Assembly: GCF_004121075.1 (NCBI RefSeq)
Contig: NZ_RHLN01000002.1
Location: 1 to 64,000, forward strand
Direction: 5' to 3'
Length of the DNA: 64,000 bases
Origin: Lutibacter sp. HS1-25
GTDB taxonomy: Bacteria > Bacteroidota > Bacteroidia > Flavobacteriales > Flavobacteriaceae
In this document: in pieces, positions 56,724 through 64,000 of the stretch
Position numbering within the stretch: the first letter of the stretch is position 1
How the letters are laid out: each line of letters begins with the position of its first letter
Translations under genes and position numbers: made by a program
The notes under the pieces: model-generated
Told to the model about the DNA's origin: nothing
The model's database searches: none
Seen by the model: the letters and a program-made list of their open reading frames with translations, nothing else

Positions 56724-57413
56724 TTAAAGTCTATCAATATATTTTTTTTGAATTGTTTTTAAAAACTCAACAGATGCATTTGGTCTAACAATACGTAACA
56801 TTTCTACAATACCACCTTTTTTATAAAAAATACCTTTGGCAATATCGTAACTATTGTCTGGTACGTTGTGTTTTACTTCAAAAGTTAAAGTTCTAAACTC
56901 TTCCCAAGTCATATATCTTGGCACTTCAATGTAAAAAACATTGGCTTCGTCTTTAGACTCATAAATACCTTTTTCTAACTTGTTAATATTAAAAAAACGA
57001 TTTACACGTATAATTGCATCTTTATCATGAAACTTTTCACTATTGGCAAAAACGTAACCTTCATCTGCGTAATATTGTTGAATTTGTAAAATATCTGGAT
57101 ATCTAGAAATGCCTTTTACCCTTACACCATTTAATATTCTATCCCCAATTCTAATTTCACACTTGGCACCATCAATATCTAAATCGTACTTTTCATTGAT
57201 TTTTGCTGTTACGCGCAATATTTTTTCAAATGAATTTGGCTTTTTAGTTACAAAAATAATAGAGGTTGGCTTTTCAACATCTGTAAACCTTCCATAATAA
57301 TTTTTGTATGGATCAGGCACGTTAATAACAAATGTATTTGGTAATTTATTTGCATCAACAGTATCAATATTTTCTTGAATAATAATTTTCCCTATAAGTT
57401 CTTTTGTAGCCAT
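56724..57413 (-). CDS. Uncharacterised conserved Bacteroidota protein
   Basis: 229 residues, soluble, with no signal peptide, membrane helix or enzyme motif I recognise. Mixed alpha/beta composition with repeated charged strands: FVINVPDPYKNYYGRFTDVEKP (about 28-49), RIGDRILNGVRVKGISRYPDIL (about 87-108) and EVPRYMTWEEFRTLTFEVKHN (about 162-182). It lies divergent to marR, with 128 bp between the starts. No function is proposed. Confidence 0.7.
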   Translation of the reverse strand: MATKELIGKIIIQENIDTVDANKLPNTFVINVPDPYKNYYGRFTDVEKPTSIIFVTKKPNSFEKILRVTAKINEKYDLDIDGAKCEIRIGDRILNGVRVKGISRYPDILQIQQYYADEGYVFANSEKFHDKDAIIRVNRFFNINKLEKGIYESKDEANVFYIEVPRYMTWEEFRTLTFEVKHNVPDNSYDIAKGIFYKKGGIVEMLRIVRPNASVEFLKTIQKKYIDRL

Positions 57414-57505
57414 AATTTTTAGTTTGCGATTTATTTTTAAACTTATCCATTTTTTTTTTAATAAACAAACAAAATTTCAAAGACATACAAATTTCATATA
57501 TATAT

Positions 57506-57537
57506 TATGCGTGCATAGTATTTTTTTTATATATTTG
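57506..57537 (+). promoter_or_regulatory. marR promoter with palindromic operator, leaderless geometry
   Basis: TATATTTG at 57530-57537 is a perfect -7 box ending 4 nt before the marR ATG. The palindrome TATGC-GT-GCATA (57506-57517) sits over the expected -33 region. MarR proteins commonly bind such short inverted repeats and repress their own operon; an acyl-CoA or fatty acid ligand is plausible from the genes that follow. Confidence 0.65.
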
Positions 57538-57541
57538 ATAC

Positions 57542-57994
57542 ATGCACAAACAAAAAACATTAGATTATGTACTTAGAGCAACTTGGCAAGCGGTTGCTAA
57601 AATGTACAATGAACAGGCTATAAAATACGACAGTACAATGGCCATGGCGTTTGTACTATTAACTATAGATATTGAACATGGAACACCTTCTACATCATTG
57701 GGTCCGCTTATGGGAATGGAGCCAACCAGCTTATCTCGAATTTTAAAAAACATGGAAGAAAAGGGCGCTATTTATAGAGAAAAAAACCCAAATGACGGCA
57801 GAGGTGTATTGATAAAGTTAACTGAATTTGGCATTGAAAAAAGAAACATTTCTAAAGCCCATGTATTGCAGTTTAATGAAAAAGTAAGAGAACATATTTC
57901 TGAAGAAAAAATAAATCACTTTTTTGAAGTGACACAAACTATTAATAAATTAATTGCAGATAAATCAATTTTTGAATTAGAAACTACTAAATAA
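57542..57994 (+). CDS. MarR family transcriptional regulator
   Basis: 150 residues. Winged helix-turn-helix about 50-110: TPSTSLGPLMGMEPTSLSRI (recognition helix), KNMEEKGAIYREKNPNDGRGVLIKLTEFG (wing with the Asp-x-Arg motif). It dimerises and would bind the TATGC/GCATA palindrome upstream. The gene is first in the unit with fadJ-like, fadA and acyl-CoA dehydrogenase genes, so it most likely represses beta-oxidation until acyl-CoA appears (inference). Confidence 0.93.
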   Translation: MHKQKTLDYVLRATWQAVAKMYNEQAIKYDSTMAMAFVLLTIDIEHGTPSTSLGPLMGMEPTSLSRILKNMEEKGAIYREKNPNDGRGVLIKLTEFGIEKRNISKAHVLQFNEKVREHISEEKINHFFEVTQTINKLIADKSIFELETTK

Positions 57995-58001
57995 ATATAA
58001 T

Positions 58002-60401
58002 ATGAAACGACCAATTAAAAAAGTTGCAGTTATAGGTTCTGGAATTATGGGATCAGGTATTGCATGCCATTTTGCAAATATTGGTGTAGAAGTTTTGTTA
58101 CTCGACATTGTTCCCCGTGAATTAAATGATGTTGAAAAAGCAAAAGGACTTACAATTGAAAGCAAAATTGTTCGCAATAGATTGGTGAACGACAGTTTAA
58201 CCGCTGCACTAAAATCAAAACCTTCACCAATTTACAATCAAAAATTTACAGCTAGAATTACAACTGGAAATTTAGAAGACGATATACAAAACATTAAAAA
58301 TGTTGACTGGATTATTGAGGTGGTTATTGAGCGTTTAGATATTAAAAAATCGGTTTTTGAAAAAATTGAAAAACACAGAACACCTGGTACTTTAATAACA
58401 TCAAACACATCTGGTATTCCTATTAAATTTATGAATGAAGGTCGAAGTGAAGATTTTCAACAGCATTTTGCCGTAACTCATTTTTTTAACCCACCTCGTT
58501 ATTTAAAATTATTTGAAGTAGTTCCTGGTCCAAATTGCAAAGCTGAAGTTACCGACTTTTTAATGAAATATGGTGAAAAGTTTTTGGGTAAAACGTCGGT
58601 TTTAGCAAAAGACACACCTGCTTTTATTGGAAACAGAGTAGGAATTTTTGGTATTATGAGTTTATTTCATCAGGTAAAAGAATTGGGTTTAACTGTTGAA
58701 GAAGTAGATAAATTAACCGGACCTGTTATTGGACGACCAAAATCTGCCACTTTTAGAACCGTTGATGTTGTTGGTTTAGATACCTTAGTTCATGTTGCAA
58801 ACGGTATTTACGAAAATTGCCCAAATGACGAAGCCCATGAATTGTTTAAGCTCCCAACTTTCATTGATAAAATGATGGAAAACAAGTTATTGGGAAGTAA
58901 AACCAAACAAGGTTTTTACAAAATGGTTGTTGAAAACGGCAAAAAAAACATCCTTTCTTTAGATTTAGAAACCTTAACATATCGCTCAAATAAAAGAGCA
59001 AAATTTGCCACTTTAGAAATGACCAAAACCATTGATAAAGTTATTGACCGATTTAAAATTTTGATAAAAGGAAAAGACAAAGCTGGCGAATTTTACAGAA
59101 AGAATTTTGCAGCAATGTTTGGTTATGTTCAAAATAGAATTCCTGAAATTTCTGATGAATTGTACCGTTTAGATGATGCTATGAAAGCTGGTTTTGGCTG
59201 GGAACACGGACCTTTTCAAATTTGGGACGCCATTGGTGTTGAAAAAGGAATTGAACTCATGCAAGCCGAAAACATTCCTGTTGCCAATTGGGTAACTGAA
59301 ATGTTGGCTGCAGGAAATAAATCGTTTTACACTGTTAAAGAAGGTGCTAAATATTATTATGCAATTCCTTCAAAAAAACAAGAAAAAATTCCTGGTCAGG
59401 ATAGTTTTATTATTTTAGACAATATAAGAGAAGCCAAAACCATTTGGTCAAATGCAGGTGCTTCTATTCAACATTTAGGAAATGGTGTGTTAAATGTAGA
59501 ATTTCAATCTAAAATGAACACTTTGGGTGGCGAAGTTTTACAAGCTATTAACAAAGGTATTGATTTAGCCGAAACCGAATATGATGCCGTAATTTTAGGA
59601 AATCAAGGTCCAAACTTCTCTGTTGGTGCCAACTTAGCCATGGCTTTTATGATGGCTGTTGAACAAGAATATGACGAATTAAATTTCTCTGTAAAATATT
59701 TTCAAGACACCGTAATGCGCCTGCGTTACTCATCTTGCCCTACTATTATTGCCCCACACGGATATACTTTTGGTGGTGCTTGTGAAATGAGTATGCACGC
59801 TGACAAAGTTATTGCGGCTGCCGAAACTTATATTGGTTTGGTTGAATTTGGGGTTGGAATTATTCCAGGTGGCGCTGGTTCAAAAGAAATGGCTTTAAGA
59901 GCTTCTGAAGGATTGTTAAAAGATGATGTTAAATTGAATAAACTACGTGATTATTTTATAAACGTAGCTATGGCAAAAGTAGCAACTTCGGCACATGAGG
60001 CTTATGATTTAGGATTTTTTAAAGAACATAAAGACATTGTAGTTGTTAATAAAGACCGACAAATTGCCACAGCAAAACGCCATGCAATTCAAATGTTGGA
60101 AGATGGTTATACCCAACCAACACCTAAAAAGGTATTGGTTTACGGTCAGCAAGCTTTGGGAATGTTTTTAGTGGGAACAGATAGTTTACAAAAAGGTCAT
60201 TATGCATCTGAACACGATAAAAAAATAGCGAATAAATTAGGGTACGTTATGTCTGGTGGCGATTTATCCGAACCAACTTATGTATCTGAACAATATTTAC
60301 TAGACCTAGAACGCGAAGCTTTTATGAGTTTAATGACTGAGCGAAAAACACTGGAACGTATTGAACATATGTTAAAAACAGGGAAACCGTTACGTAACTA
60401 A
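58002..60401 (+). CDS. 3-hydroxyacyl-CoA dehydrogenase/enoyl-CoA hydratase (FadJ/FadB-like)
   Basis: 799 residues. The dehydrogenase comes first: Rossmann motif VIGSGIMGSGIACHFA (about 10-25), SNTSGIPI, and AVTHFFNPPRYLKLFEVV with the catalytic His (about 156). The 3HCDH C-terminal domains follow (about 195-430). The crotonase domain is about 505-720 (GPNFSVGANLAM; ELNFSVKYFQ; the GGACEMSMHAD and EFGVGIIPGGAGSKEMALR motifs). The order is reversed relative to E. coli FadB, as usual in this lineage. It runs beta-oxidation steps 2 and 3. Seven nt after marR. Confidence 0.95.
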   Translation: MKRPIKKVAVIGSGIMGSGIACHFANIGVEVLLLDIVPRELNDVEKAKGLTIESKIVRNRLVNDSLTAALKSKPSPIYNQKFTARITTGNLEDDIQNIKNVDWIIEVVIERLDIKKSVFEKIEKHRTPGTLITSNTSGIPIKFMNEGRSEDFQQHFAVTHFFNPPRYLKLFEVVPGPNCKAEVTDFLMKYGEKFLGKTSVLAKDTPAFIGNRVGIFGIMSLFHQVKELGLTVEEVDKLTGPVIGRPKSATFRTVDVVGLDTLVHVANGIYENCPNDEAHELFKLPTFIDKMMENKLLGSKTKQGFYKMVVENGKKNILSLDLETLTYRSNKRAKFATLEMTKTIDKVIDRFKILIKGKDKAGEFYRKNFAAMFGYVQNRIPEISDELYRLDDAMKAGFGWEHGPFQIWDAIGVEKGIELMQAENIPVANWVTEMLAAGNKSFYTVKEGAKYYYAIPSKKQEKIPGQDSFIILDNIREAKTIWSNAGASIQHLGNGVLNVEFQSKMNTLGGEVLQAINKGIDLAETEYDAVILGNQGPNFSVGANLAMAFMMAVEQEYDELNFSVKYFQDTVMRLRYSSCPTIIAPHGYTFGGACEMSMHADKVIAAAETYIGLVEFGVGIIPGGAGSKEMALRASEGLLKDDVKLNKLRDYFINVAMAKVATSAHEAYDLGFFKEHKDIVVVNKDRQIATAKRHAIQMLEDGYTQPTPKKVLVYGQQALGMFLVGTDSLQKGHYASEHDKKIANKLGYVMSGGDLSEPTYVSEQYLLDLEREAFMSLMTERKTLERIEHMLKTGKPLRN

Positions 60402-60415
60402 GTTTCCCATCCCAG

Positions 60416-60432
60416 CCTTCCCGAAGGGAAGG
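60416..60432. repeat. REP-like hairpin 1 between fadJ-like and fadA
   Basis: CCTTCCC-GAA-GGGAAGG, a perfect 7-bp stem in a GC-rich patch, preceded by CCCATCCCAG. It belongs with the hairpins at 60483-60501 and 61713-61729. Confidence 0.6.
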
Positions 60433-60482
60433 AGTTAATAAGGATATAATGTATAACTACTAAAAAAATAACCCATAAAATT

Positions 60483-60501
60483 CCCTTTCCTTAGGAAAGG
60501 G
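60483..60501. repeat. REP-like hairpin 2 before fadA
   Basis: CCCTTTCC-TTA-GGAAAGGG, a perfect 8-bp stem, followed by TTAGGGA, opposite in sense to the CCCTAACCC motif of hairpin 3. Sixteen bp before the fadA start. Confidence 0.6.
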
Positions 60502-60516
60502 TTAGGGATAGGAAAG

Positions 60517-61701
60517 ATGAAAACAGCATATATAGTACAAGGATACAGAACAGCAGTTGGCAAAGCGCCAAAAGGGGTTTTTAGGTTTAAAAGACCTGAT
60601 GAACTGGCTGCTGAAACTATTGAATATTTATTAAAAGATTTTCCACAATTAGACAAAAAACGTATAGACGATGTTATTGTTGGAAACGCAATGCCTGAAG
60701 CTGAACAAGGCTTAAATATGGGGCGATTAGTTTCATTAATGGGATTAAAAATTGAGGATGTTCCAGGAATGACAGTCAATAGATATTGTGCTTCAGGATT
60801 GGAAACAGTTGCCATTGCAGCGGCTAAAATACAAAGCGGAATGGCAGATTGCATTATTGCAGGTGGGGTTGAAAGTATGAGTTATATTCCTATGGGTGGT
60901 TACCGCCCTGTTCCAAATTATAAATCGGCCAAAGAAGGACACGAAGATTATTATTGGGGAATGGGTTTAACAGCCGAAGCAGTTGCAAAACAATTCAATG
61001 TTTCTAGAGAAGATCAAGACGAATTTTCTTTTAAATCTCATATGAAAGCATTGGAAGCACAAGCCCAAAATAAATTTGAAAAGGATATTGTTCCAATTAC
61101 TATTGAAAATATTTTTTTAGATGAAAACGGTAAAAAACAAACTAAAAATTATACTGTTTCTGTTGATGAAGGCCCAAGAAAAGGAACTTCATTAGAAGCA
61201 TTGGCAAAATTAAGACCTGTTTTTGCTGCAGACGGAAGTGTAACTGCTGGAAACTCATCTCAAATGAGTGATGGCGCAGCCTTTTTATTGGTCATGAGCG
61301 AAGAAATGGTAAAGGAATTAAATATTGAACCTATTGCGCGTTTGGTTTCTTTTGCTGCAGTGGGTGTTGAGCCTCGTATTATGGGGATTGGTCCTGTAAA
61401 AGCCATTCCTAAGGCATTAAAACAAGCCAATTTAAATTTAAACGATATTGACTTAATTGAATTAAACGAAGCTTTTGCATCGCAATCACTGGCAGTTATA
61501 CGCGAGTTAAATATCAACCTAGAAATTGTAAATGTTAATGGTGGCGCAATTGCCTTAGGGCATCCACTTGGTTGTACAGGTGCTAAATTATCGGTTCAGT
61601 TATTAAATGAAATGCGCAGACGCAAAAACAAATATGGTATTGTAACCATGTGTGTTGGAACGGGACAAGGCGCGGCTGGTGTTTATGAGTTGTTGAAATA
61701 A
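60517..61701 (+). CDS. fadA: Acetyl-CoA C-acyltransferase (thiolase)
   Basis: 394 residues. It completes beta-oxidation by cleaving 3-ketoacyl-CoA with CoA. Catalytic residues visible: Cys in NRYCASGLETVAIAAAKIQSG (about 85-105), His in GGAIALGHPLGCTGAKL (about 345-361) and the final Cys in TMCVGTGQGAAGVYE (about 377-391). It partners with the FadJ-like protein upstream. REP-like hairpins flank the gene on both sides. Confidence 0.96.
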   Translation: MKTAYIVQGYRTAVGKAPKGVFRFKRPDELAAETIEYLLKDFPQLDKKRIDDVIVGNAMPEAEQGLNMGRLVSLMGLKIEDVPGMTVNRYCASGLETVAIAAAKIQSGMADCIIAGGVESMSYIPMGGYRPVPNYKSAKEGHEDYYWGMGLTAEAVAKQFNVSREDQDEFSFKSHMKALEAQAQNKFEKDIVPITIENIFLDENGKKQTKNYTVSVDEGPRKGTSLEALAKLRPVFAADGSVTAGNSSQMSDGAAFLLVMSEEMVKELNIEPIARLVSFAAVGVEPRIMGIGPVKAIPKALKQANLNLNDIDLIELNEAFASQSLAVIRELNINLEIVNVNGGAIALGHPLGCTGAKLSVQLLNEMRRRKNKYGIVTMCVGTGQGAAGVYELLK

Positions 61702-61712
61702 TCCCACCCTAA

Positions 61713-61729
61713 CCCTCCCAAAGGGAGGG
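61713..61729. repeat. REP-like hairpin 3 after fadA
   Basis: CCCTCCC-AAA-GGGAGGG, a perfect 7-bp stem preceded by CCCACCCTAA. It starts 11 bp after the fadA stop and may be the same repeat family as hairpins 1 and 2. Confidence 0.6.
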
Positions 61730-61763
61730 AATTAAATAAAAGTCTAACTAAAAAAACTACTTT

Positions 61764-61803
61764 TCTCCTGTAGAAATTTTCCCAATTCGGGAATAAAAGG
61801 AGA
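61764..61803 (+). promoter_or_regulatory. Possible hairpin sequestering the ribosome binding site of the acyl-CoA dehydrogenase
   Basis: AGGAGA (61798-61803) is a strong Shine-Dalgarno match 6 nt before the ATG, unusual in this AT-rich genome. It is the exact complement of TCTCCT at 61764-61769, and between them lies the hairpin TTCCC-AATTC-GGGAA (61779-61793). Closed, the structure would hide the ribosome binding site. Role is inferred from base pairing only. Confidence 0.4.
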
Positions 61804-61809
61804 CTAAAA

Positions 61810-63603
61810 ATGGCAACAATTAAAGGAGGAGAATTCCTAATCAAAGAAATTAAATCGGATCATATTTTTATTTCCGAAGATTTTACTGAAGAACAAAAAA
61901 TGATGAAAGAAGCGGTCGTTGATTTTGTAGATCGTGAAATTTGGCCAAATAAAGAACGTTTTGAAAATAAAGATTATGCCCTAACTGAAGAAGTAATGCG
62001 TAAAGCTGGTGACATGGGCTTTTTGGGCGTTTCTATTCCTGAACAATATGGCGGCATTGGTATGGGATTTGTTTCAACAATTTTGGTTACAGATTATATT
62101 TCATCAGCAACAGGCTCTGTTGGTACAGCTTATGGCGCACATACAGGTATTGGAACTATGCCAATATTTTTATACGGTACTGAAGATCAAAAACAAAAAT
62201 ATTTGCCAATATTAACTGCTGGCCAAAAATTTGGTGCTTATTGTTTAACCGAACCTGGTGCTGGTAGCGATGCCAATTCTGGAAAAACCACTGCAACTTT
62301 AAGTGACGATGGGAAATCTTACAAAATTAACGGTCAAAAAATGTGGATTTCAAATGCTGGTTTTGCTGAAATTTTTATTGTTTTTGCACGTATTGAAAAT
62401 GATAAAAATATTACTGCTTTTATTATGGAATTCGACAAAAACAATCCAAATGGTGTTACACTTGGCGAAGAAGAAAAAAAACTTGGTATTCACGCATCAT
62501 CAACACGACAAGTATTTTTTAATGATACAGTAATTCCGGTTGAGAATATGTTATCAACACGTGGTCAAGGTTTTAAAATTGCCATGAACTCATTAAATGT
62601 TGGTCGTATAAAATTGGGAGCCGCTTGTTTAGATGCCAGCAGAAGAATTGTTACGCAATCGGTTAAATATGCCAATGAACGTAAACAATTTAACACTGCT
62701 ATTGCTAGTTTTGGTGCTATTCAAAAAAAATTAGGCGAAATGAGTACAAAATCATTTACCATTGATGCAGGTGTTTACAGAGCAGCAAAAGACATACAAA
62801 ATATGATTGATGCTTTATTAGCCGAAGGAAAACCACATCAAGAAGCTGAATTGGCCGCATTTCAAGAATATGCAATTGAGTGTGCCATTTTAAAAGTTTA
62901 TGGTTCTGAAGTTTCTCAATTTGTTTCAGATGAAGGTATACAAATATTTGGAGGTATGGGATTTTCAAAAGATACTCCTATGGAAAGTGCCTGGAGAGAT
63001 GCCCGTATCACAAGAATTTACGAAGGAACCAATGAAATAAACAGATTATTAACTGTTGGAATGTTACTTAAAAAAGCCATGAAAGGAGAAATGGATTTAA
63101 TTACTCCTGCTATGGAAGTTGGTAAAAGTTTAATGGGAATACCATCATTTGATATACCTGATTTTTCAGAAGTACTTTCGGAAGAAAAGGCAATGATTGA
63201 CAAATTGAAAAAGTTATTTTTAATGATTACTGGTAAAGCTGTTGAAAATTACGGAATGGATTTAGAAAATCATCAACAATTGGTATTGGCTTCCGCTGAA
63301 ATTTTAATTGAGATTTACATGGCTGAATCTGCCATCTTAAAAGCTGAAAAATTAGCGAAATTAACTTCAGAAAAAGAAGCTGAATATCAAATTGCAATGG
63401 CTAAATTAAACTTATACAATGCTGTAGAAAAATCTGCAAATATGGGTAAAGAAGCTATTTTATACTTCTCAGAAGGAGATGAACAACGTATGTTACTTAT
63501 GGGATTAAAACGTTTTACAAAATATGTAAACAATCCAAATCCAATAATTTTAAGAAATTTTATTGCACAAAAAGTTATTAGCGAAAACAAATATTGTTTT
63601 TAA
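61810..63603 (+). CDS. Acyl-CoA dehydrogenase
   Basis: 597 residues, the long (about 600) class typical of Bacteroidota, with a normal FAD-dependent acyl-CoA dehydrogenase core (about 30-410) and a C-terminal helical extension (about 440-597). Seen: YCLTEPGAGSDANSG (about 147-161), KMWISNAGFAEIFIVFARI, and DARITRIYEGTNEINRLL (about 397-414) with the catalytic Glu and Asn-Glu-Ile motif. It does step 1 of beta-oxidation; last gene of the marR unit before a strong terminator. Confidence 0.95.
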   Translation: MATIKGGEFLIKEIKSDHIFISEDFTEEQKMMKEAVVDFVDREIWPNKERFENKDYALTEEVMRKAGDMGFLGVSIPEQYGGIGMGFVSTILVTDYISSATGSVGTAYGAHTGIGTMPIFLYGTEDQKQKYLPILTAGQKFGAYCLTEPGAGSDANSGKTTATLSDDGKSYKINGQKMWISNAGFAEIFIVFARIENDKNITAFIMEFDKNNPNGVTLGEEEKKLGIHASSTRQVFFNDTVIPVENMLSTRGQGFKIAMNSLNVGRIKLGAACLDASRRIVTQSVKYANERKQFNTAIASFGAIQKKLGEMSTKSFTIDAGVYRAAKDIQNMIDALLAEGKPHQEAELAAFQEYAIECAILKVYGSEVSQFVSDEGIQIFGGMGFSKDTPMESAWRDARITRIYEGTNEINRLLTVGMLLKKAMKGEMDLITPAMEVGKSLMGIPSFDIPDFSEVLSEEKAMIDKLKKLFLMITGKAVENYGMDLENHQQLVLASAEILIEIYMAESAILKAEKLAKLTSEKEAEYQIAMAKLNLYNAVEKSANMGKEAILYFSEGDEQRMLLMGLKRFTKYVNNPNPIILRNFIAQKVISENKYCF

Positions 63604-63624
63604 AAAACAATTTAAAAATTCTTT

Positions 63625-63662
63625 AAAAAAAGGTTGTAACAAAATTGTTACAACCTTTTTTT
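63625..63662 (+). terminator. Terminator of the beta-oxidation operon
   Basis: An 18-bp perfect stem (63625-63642 with 63645-63662; core GGTTGTAACAA) on a 2-nt loop, with T residues after it. Confidence 0.9.
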
Positions 63663-63758
63663 AATTAACTAAAAATCAGTCGTTTTTTTTTGTAACTTTA
63701 ATAAGCAGTTCAAGACCAAACTTTTACCTCAATTGTAAAATCATTAAAATCTTCAATT

Positions 63759-64000
63759 ATGAAAAAAAATATTGGAATTTGGATAGACTCAAATCAAGCG
63801 ATAATCGTAAAACTTTCATCAAAAGAACCTTCAATAAAAAAAATTGAATCTAACATTGATTTTAGAGAAAGAATTCCTGGCGAAAGCAAAAAATACGGAA
63901 GGTTTGGCGGGCAATACATTACTTATGAAAAAAACAAAGAGAATCGGCAAAAAGAGCAAACCAATTTGTATTTTAAAAATTTATTAAAAGAAATTTCCAA
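63759..64000 (+). CDS. Host-attachment/eRF1-like family protein, N-terminal part (cut by window end)
   Basis: At least 80 residues, open to the right edge. The start KKNIGIWIDSNQAIIVKLS resembles small proteins in which a short strand and Ile-Trp-Ile/Leu-Asp-x-x-x-Ala-x-Ile-Val precede an RNase-H-like or eRF1-like fold. FRERIPGESKKYGRFGGQYITYE follows. Function unknown; the family label is tentative. A near -7 box TAACTTTA is at about 63693, 55-60 nt before the ATG. Confidence 0.5.
   Translation, partial: MKKNIGIWIDSNQAIIVKLSSKEPSIKKIESNIDFRERIPGESKKYGRFGGQYITYEKNKENRQKEQTNLYFKNLLKEIS

Overview
The window is AT-rich DNA from a member of the Bacteroidota, most likely the family Flavobacteriaceae (Lutibacter-like is only a guess). 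The evidence is the 16S rRNA 5' end on the minus strand at the left edge, the repeated use of the Bacteroidota -7 promoter box TAnnTTTG, the scarcity of Shine-Dalgarno sites, and lineage-typical genes (DUF4294, DUF4834, DUF6095, YfhO, M42 peptidase). Most of the window is ordinary chromosomal housekeeping DNA in short operons.

Layout. 1-0.9 kb: 5' end of a 16S rRNA gene, its leader and three near-identical tandem promoters. 1-8.1 kb: DUF4294 protein, M42 peptidase, Nudix hydrolase, then two paralogous cNMP/CBS/DUF294 signalling proteins with one DEDDh exonuclease between them. 8.1-14.2 kb: an accessory-looking segment that separates the second DUF294 gene from a second, paralogous exonuclease. 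It holds a 50-residue one-CxxC protein, a YkvA protein, a two-gene operon (an HNH-like membrane protein plus a tail-anchored coiled-coil protein), a WYL regulator and a flippase. Two promoters in this segment share the same palindrome at the same distance from the -7 box and the same first codons, which points to a small WYL-controlled regulon. The arrangement resembles WYL-controlled phage-defence loci and is the best candidate here for an undescribed system.

14.9-34 kb: ligA, a Do-family protease, dapF/GNAT/mltG, a lysozyme-like exported protein, dnaA with a tyrosine phosphatase and a SAM methyltransferase, YbgC, YigZ, ribD, prmC, trmD, rplS, a candidate noncoding RNA, monomeric isocitrate dehydrogenase, and murQ with DUF6095 and an ATP-grasp protein. 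34-43 kb: DinB, LysE and a minus-strand surface-glycan cluster (DUF4834, YfhO, two glycosyltransferases, wecB, flippase). 43-51 kb: an outer-membrane protein, a GNAT-like protein, rsmE, DUF4159, a GH3-beta-lactamase fusion and a DnaQ-like exonuclease. 51-57 kb: PPK2, an NtrC-type regulator that lacks a DNA-binding domain, MscS, and an ABC exporter. 57.5-63.6 kb: a MarR-controlled beta-oxidation operon (marR, fadJ-like, fadA, acyl-CoA dehydrogenase) with REP-like hairpins between its genes. The right edge cuts a gene.

Cell-wall genes recur (dapF, mltG, murQ, NagZ-like GH3, lysozyme-like protein), suggesting peptidoglycan synthesis and recycling are spread over several small operons. I found no tRNA, CRISPR array, insertion sequence or integrase.
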